A stretch of DNA of 64,000 nucleotides, taken from NCBI GenBank assembly GCA_947561395.2, contig OX387190.1:19214858-19278857 (forward strand), in the 5' to 3' direction. A program made the position numbers and the translations under genes. The notes under the pieces are model-generated. The model ran no database searches and had not been told where the DNA came from. It saw only the letters and a list, made by a program, of their open reading frames with translations. This document shows positions 59,004 to 64,000 of this stretch, piece by piece. The first letter of the stretch is position 1. The number at the start of each line of letters is the position of its first letter. Source of the DNA: Buxus sempervirens (lineage: Eukaryota > Streptophyta > Magnoliopsida > Buxales > Buxaceae).

Positions 59004-60059
59004 TTTTTCCTCACCTATATAAACCGCGCGAGATTTCGCGCAAAGGGTTGGAAGCTTTGAGGTTGAAAAAGCTTTTGGTTAAAAAGTTTAATGTTGGCTC
59101 ATTTCGGGTGGGGATTTTTGGGTTGCTCTCTGTGGGGTTTTGAGTTGTCACCAGCTCACTTCCTTCTCCTTCTTCTTCCTTCAACCGAAGTCCCCCTCTC
59201 TTCATCCCTGCTTGCCTCCGAAAACCTCCAGACCATCTCTTCCCCTCCTTCATTCTCATCTATTTCCAATAAAGAGGTTGAAAGCTGGTTGCTGTTGGAG
59301 GTGCAAGAGAGGGGAGCTCCAGTGCTCGTGCCACCTCAAGGAGAAGCCGCCGCCTTGCACAAGAGCGTAGGAACCTCAGGTATTGCTTCTCACTCGTTTA
59401 CATAAATAAAAATGGGAGTCATATAAGCATGTTATCGATACTGTCTTTTTTTTTCTTTCCTTGTCACGCATTTTTTTTGCTCCTCCATTTCGAGTGACAT
59501 GGAGGTCTCCAAGGGTAAGGGAGACCCATGCACGACCCCTTTAAGAAGGTGAGGGCTTATTGCTCCACCGGGCGCTCATGAGGTACCTGGCACCCCTACG
59601 AAGAACCGGCCCCTCATTCATCTCATCCAATGTATCCCTGTAAACCCCCCTCCTCCTTCCCTTCTTCGGATGTTAGTGTGCCTGCTCGAAGGTCCAATTG
59701 TGTGGATGAAAGTGCATGTAATGTCTGCATGTTGTTGTTTTTTTATTTTATGTTGCTGGACTTGCTAACATACTCCCCCAACCCCCTGCCACCCGCTGAT
59801 TGCTCCTTGTGCCCCGGTAAGCATGCTCCCATCACCCCATTACCAGATGTCTGTAGCTGCTTGATAACAGTAGGGTTTGTTTTTTTTCATAAAGGAGATT
59901 TGGAGTTGTGTACTAAAGTAGCTTAGATTAAGCTTCAAAACATGTTTGAGTGTCTTCTAGAGTCTGGTAGAAGCATGGTATTAGCACCTGAGAGGTGTTA
60001 CAGAGATTGGAAATCAAGCCAGTCTCTGAGAAAAGAAAAAAAAAAACAGAGCATTAGGG

Positions 60060-60212
60060 GTGTCCGCCGAGCTCGCGCGAAGCTTGCGCGAAGCTCGCGC
60101 CAAGCTTGTGCGAACCTCGCGCCCACCTCATGCGCGGATGCCCCTTTTGCAGATTTTCGGTCCGCCCAGCCCGCGCCGACCTCGCGCCTAGCGCCTGAGG
60201 TCGGCGCATACT
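60060..60212. repeat. GC-rich inverted-repeat cluster in B3
   Basis: Repeated GCTCGCGCGAAGCTTGCGCG-like phrases, then GCCCGCGCCGACCTCGCGCC and CCTGAGGTCGGCGC. It lies downstream of the LTR promoter at the same relative place as 2150-2370 in B1 and the array 30349-30453 in B2. Confidence 0.6.
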
Positions 60213-62632
60213 CTTAAAAAATTCCTAATTGCTATATTTTGAAGAAAAAAAAACCCCAGAAATGCCCTTTACCGTACCGCAGGGGGCTTCGCCCCTCGCA
60301 CCCACCAACCCCGTTGTTCGCCGCGCGTCCAACTCATTCCTTGGTACGGGGAGGGACCCACTTCACTCCGCCCACAGGGGCCCCGGGTCCCTTCCCTTGG
60401 GCCCAGTATAATGAGCCAGTTTCTCCCTGACAAAGTATCAATTTTGTATATTTTCTGTGATTATTGCTGGATGTGAGTGCCATTTCCGAATCGAACCGAA
60501 TAAACCAATAGGGTTTCCGGGTCACCCGGAAACCCAACATGGGACTTGGACCCCCGGTCCAACTTGATTTCCAGTGGGCCTTCCAACGGGGCCCACCCGG
60601 CCCAACAAACATAATGAAATGTATACATGCAACTTAATCAAGATAATTAAAATTAACTGATTAAACCGGGCGGGCCAAACCTAAGGCGGTCCACCCGAAC
60701 CAAACTTGTGAAATTAATGCATGAAATGCGTGGTTTGGCTGAGACCAAGGGCAAGGGCCTAACGGACCCGCCAAAGCCCACCAACCGAACCAAGGAAGGG
60801 TGCAAACCCTAACTTCCCGTAACTTGGGCTTTCAAGCCCTAATAAGGGCTACGGGCCCCAAGCCCAGTGCCCAACCCATTTTTGGAACACTTAAAAAGAT
60901 AAAACCACTAAATTACTTGGCTACTATGTGGGCCCACCAAAGGGGCCCACAAACCAATCCGGCCCACCTTCTCATGGAAAACGCTTAATCTTCAAATCTA
61001 AACCTAAAGTAAAATCAATGCACTTAACCAAAGCCCAAAGGGCCTCCTAGGATAGACCGAGGCCCACAAGGGCACATGGGCTTAACCTAAGCCCACCAAG
61101 GACACTGTGGGCCTTCCAACGGGGCCCACCCAACCAGACTCAGATTACCTAATTAATTAAGATAAAAGCAATTAAAGGGACCCACACCACTCAGGTGGTC
61201 CCGCCAGACTTAACCAAATTGCATATCGGATTAGGAATCGGGTGAGACACAAGTAAACTGACTCAAACTAGGATAAACCTAAGGGACCCGTCACCCGACG
61301 GGGTGGACCGGAGTGTCTACGGACTTCCCCAGACCACAACCGAGACCCTACTTAGAATCTCAAAGCTGCAGACCAAAAGCCCTAATAGATAAGGTTAGGC
61401 ACCCAGGTGTCCGCCTGCACCCCATCAGGCGGTGGTGACTCCGAATTTTCCCGTGCCGCGTTTCCGACGCGCGCACAATGACCCTGCATATCTTCATAAG
61501 TATATTCGTGTAAATCCATTCCATATAAATTCGTGAAAATTTTGTAAATTCGAATGACATAAGGCTCAACCAAAGATTCATCCATATGAGGTCTATGTGC
61601 TCTTACAAATACCTCAAAATCATCACAGATTACCCTGTAATATGCTACTGAGCAGTACAAGGTCAATCAAGCACTTAGAATTCAATGTTGTTTAGAAAAT
61701 TATGAAACTAATTTCTTTTGAAAATAGACTCATCAAAGAAGACTTATAAACAAGAATCAAACAAATCAGGGTTCAAATGGGCCAATGGTGCTCAATATTG
61801 CAGACCTGTTAAAATTCAATCGACCATGGAGAGCAAATGGCTTAACTAAAAATCATCAAAATTAACAAGATTAAACTAGACTCTTATATCTTTCACATGT
61901 AATTGGAAAAATATATACGGAGGATGAAGTTATGAGTGAAACAATCTGATGCACACATACAGTCCATATCTAAAGATTTTGAGTAAAATCAACACTAAAA
62001 GCCTTGGATTTGTCCACAGAGCTCTCTAAATCTAATTCAAATCATTTAAAATGAAATAAGAAAGCTCTAAAAACCTTTAGGGCAAAATTTGACTCAGATC
62101 TCTTATGATTTGTAGAGTGAGAACCAAAACAACCCAAATTCACTTGTAACCTTTTGGATTTAGAGCGATCTGGCCATAAGACCTTCTCTAAGAGATCAAA
62201 ATCCTTTAAAAACCTACCAAAAGGTCCTAAGATATTGATTTAAGGATAAATCCTCAGATCTATCATATTGAGCATGATTGATCTTAGGATTCATGCCGAA
62301 ACTTGAAGACTAGTGATTGTGTGCGCTCATAAAGTGTGTAAAAACTCAACAATATGGAGGAATTTCATATCTAAGGCCATGACTTGGCCTAGATCCAGCT
62401 CTTTGCATGGAGAGAAAGCCTTATATTTATAAGCACAAGGAAGGGCAATGCATGTCCAAAAGCATGCATTAAAATTTTCTCTAGATCCTTCTAACCAAGG
62501 ATCAAAACATGTTTATGATGGAATTAGAGAGGATTTTGAGGGTAAATCAGCCAATCCACAACTTATAGAGAGGTAGAGACAGTAAATTAAGCACAGATCT
62601 CGACTCTTTTCAAATTTACAAAATCCATGAGT

Positions 62633-62902
62633 AACCATATATATCATACGGTGACTCAAGCACTATATTAACCATACGGTTCTTGACACCGATTTTCAGT
62701 ATAACCTTATACAGGGACTTTCAGTTATTCTGCCATATGGTTTGGCTGACGTGGTGTAATTGTTGAATCTTCTGTACGCCATGTCGATGCCACTTGCATT
62801 CAAGTGGAATACGCATCTAGGTAAGCGTATTGATAATACTGTTACCCCCATATTGACAATACAGTCAAAACAAATAGAAGTAACCATTTAATAGATACGG
62901 TT
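62633..62902. promoter_or_regulatory. Palindromes of LTR F (AACCAT type)
   Basis: Clear units: 62633-62652 (AACCATA...TACGGT), 62670-62681 (AACCATACGGTT) and 62882-62902 (AACCATTTAATAGATACGGTT minus one base at each reading). Weaker ones lie between, for example ACGCATCTAGGTAAGCGT at 62811. Degenerate, but in the same U3 position as the arrays of A, C and D. Confidence 0.55.
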
Positions 62903-63016
62903 TACTATAATTTTATAATTTCGAAATTAAAGCACATATATTAATACCTATGTTCTATCTCAAAATATTTTCATTATTTCTCATGTTTTGGTGCAAGTTG
63001 GGGTGTCTACAGTCCT

Positions 63017-63220
63017 AATGGGCCAAAGCAAATGGTATTGTTGCTGATGAGATCAAAGTGTTACATAAAATGTTTCAAATTGCACTCATTTCATATATAT
63101 GGCAAATGCATCAAAAAGTAAAATGAAAATTTTGCACTAGCAAATTAAAAAAATAAAATGGAAAAGAAGAAATAGATAAGAAGTTCAATACATCTTAAAT
63201 AAAATTTCGAAAATTTTGGA
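63017..63220. other. Host intergenic DNA
   Basis: It begins AATGGGCCAAAGCAAATGG, the continuation of repeat H across the F insertion. No gene or motif is recognised. Confidence 0.4.
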
Positions 63221-63600
63221 CATTTAAATCTATATCGGTTTCATAGAATCCATGATTATGTAAAATGAATAGTCCCTACCAACCATCATACAAACTATTT
63301 AGCATAAATCACATACAGGCATCTGCATAGGAGAAGAAACATAGAAAAAATTAATAATATTCTGGCTGAAAACCGAAAACCCTAACATTAGGCTTGGACG
63401 CAATTGGGCTCTTGTCCTCTGATAAAACCAAGTTAGTGCAATAAAATACTCATGAAGTCAAATGTCACCATTACGTACTCTTTATTCCTAATTGTTTTCC
63501 TTGACCCAGGATACTACCTTTTGTAGCTATAAATAACACACCTCTTTCAAAGCTGAAGCATCTCTAGTTTCTCACAGCTTACTAACCAATTGACGCTTTA
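63220..63600 (+). repeat. Duplicated BURP-gene promoter segment
   Basis: Closely matches 16240-16760: GGACATTTAAATCTATATCGG, CCGAAAACCCTAACATTAGG, TTTGTAGCTATAAATA and AAAGCTGAAGCATCTCTAG. The copy stops at GTTTCTCACAG, just short of the ATG-bearing leader, so no exon is present. It indicates a local gene-cluster duplication. Confidence 0.65.
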
Positions 63601-63639
63601 AGATAAAACAAAACACTCAAATCGATAATGAAAAATAGA

Positions 63640-64000
63640 TGAAGGAAACTCCAAAAAAAAAATAATTTATTTACAACAAATGGTCAATGTACCCTCATAA
63701 GAATGAAAAATTCATATATTATAACATATTTGTTACCACCAATGTCACTTGAAATATAAGTACAATGAAATTTGTTATACAATTTTACTTTATCATATTA
63801 GCTATAATGTGTGATGGGTAAATGTGAGATCCTCAAGTACTCTCACATCGCCTGGACAAGAAAAAGTGAAGGTTCATATATGTAAGCTTGTGACTCTTGC
63901 AAGCAATGAGCCATTTTGTGGTAAAACCTATGAACAAAACCATGACTTTTACTTAGGCCATAGTGGACAATATCGTTGTTGATTTTCCATGGCTAGTTAT
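63640..64000. repeat. Host intergenic repeat H, third copy
   Basis: Same order as 56890-57380: ATTTATTTACAACAAATGG, TATAATGTGTGATGGG, GTGAGATCCTCAAGTAC, AAGTGAAGGTTCATATATG, AACAAAACCATGA and GTGGACAATATCGTTG. It runs to the window edge. Confidence 0.65.

Larger units (their letters stand above)
58039..61477 (+). mobile_element. Solo LTR B3 (family B)
   Basis: 3.44 kb, TGTAAGCACTTCATTTTTGC... to ...CGACGCGCGCACA, flanked by ATGAC (58034-58038 and 61478-61482). A TATA box (TATATAAA) lies at 59016-59023 and a donor-like CTCAG|GTATTG near 59378. Open frames in 59090-59400 parallel those in B1 on the other strand, but contain no known domain and probably belong to an untranslated leader. It is the longest copy of family B here. 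Confidence 0.92.
57382..63011 (-). mobile_element. Solo LTR F, split by B3
   Basis: Flanked by GTCCT (57377-57381 and 63012-63016). On the minus strand it starts TGTAGACACCCCAACTTGC at 63011; the other terminus is decayed to TATGGGACCAAGG in place of TGTGAGACATGG. About 2.19 kb without B3. The TATA box is near 62431-62424. AACCAT/ACGGTT palindromes lie about 200 bp upstream (62633-62902). It is an old member of the TGTAGACACCCC class. Confidence 0.82.

Noticed and set aside
1..64000. tRNA, rRNA or organellar gene content
   Set aside because: No cloverleaf with CCA-proximal acceptor, 5S-like box or chloroplast/mitochondrial gene was seen on either strand; the eye search is not exhaustive.

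Overview
The window is plant nuclear DNA, most likely from a eudicot, and more than 85 percent of it is LTR-retrotransposon sequence. The evidence is LTRs with TG...CA ends and 5-bp target duplications, Ty3-type gag-pol genes with the dual RNase H and missing chromodomain of the Tat/Ogre lineage, GT...AG introns, and pieces of a plant-only BURP-domain gene. The species is not identified; nothing bacterial, organellar or ribosomal is seen.

Layout, left to right. 1-4347: leader, primer-binding site and 5' LTR of a minus-strand element (B1), inserted into the pol gene of a plus-strand element (A1, 4348-12036), which itself sits in an older LTR (G, to 13904). 13905-19702: host-type DNA with a second LTR piece (G2), a CACTA-like end, two 5' fragments of BURP-domain genes and a dead PIF/Harbinger transposase. 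19708-56657: an LTR (D, duplication ATCCA) split by a giant minus-strand Tat/Ogre element (A2, 20054-54389, duplication GATAC). A2 carries four later insertions: C (20159-22578, GAAT), B2 (29329-33226, CCGGT), E (35196-37567, CTGGC) and A3 (41458-43690, TTTAG). Without them A2 is about 23.4 kb. 56663-64000: host repeats and an LTR (F, duplication GTCCT) split by a solo LTR (B3, duplication ATGAC), then BURP-promoter DNA.

Reading A2 in its sense direction (minus strand): 5' LTR, primer-binding site, long leader with two tandem-repeat blocks, gag, protease with a G-patch-like tail, reverse transcriptase, RNase H, second RNase H, integrase, then two intron-containing genes in antisense (plus strand), a polypurine tract and the 3' LTR. 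The antisense genes are a DUF7745-like gene (34146-38230) and a plant-mobile-domain (PMD) gene (about 25590-33676). All coding regions are broken by stops or insertions.

The most interesting signal is a promoter-linked palindrome system. Units of 27 bp (10-bp arms TGTATCCGAC/GTCGGATACA, 7-nt loop) repeat with an almost exact 39-bp period. They lie in the U3 of several LTR families, in the gag leader, and immediately upstream of both antisense genes. At three internal sites the array ends 10-11 bp before a TATA box. Arm changes are often matched on the other arm, and related LTRs carry unrelated palindromes at the same place. This looks like a fast-evolving cis-element/trans-factor pair, possibly involving the PMD or DUF7745-like product; that link is inference.
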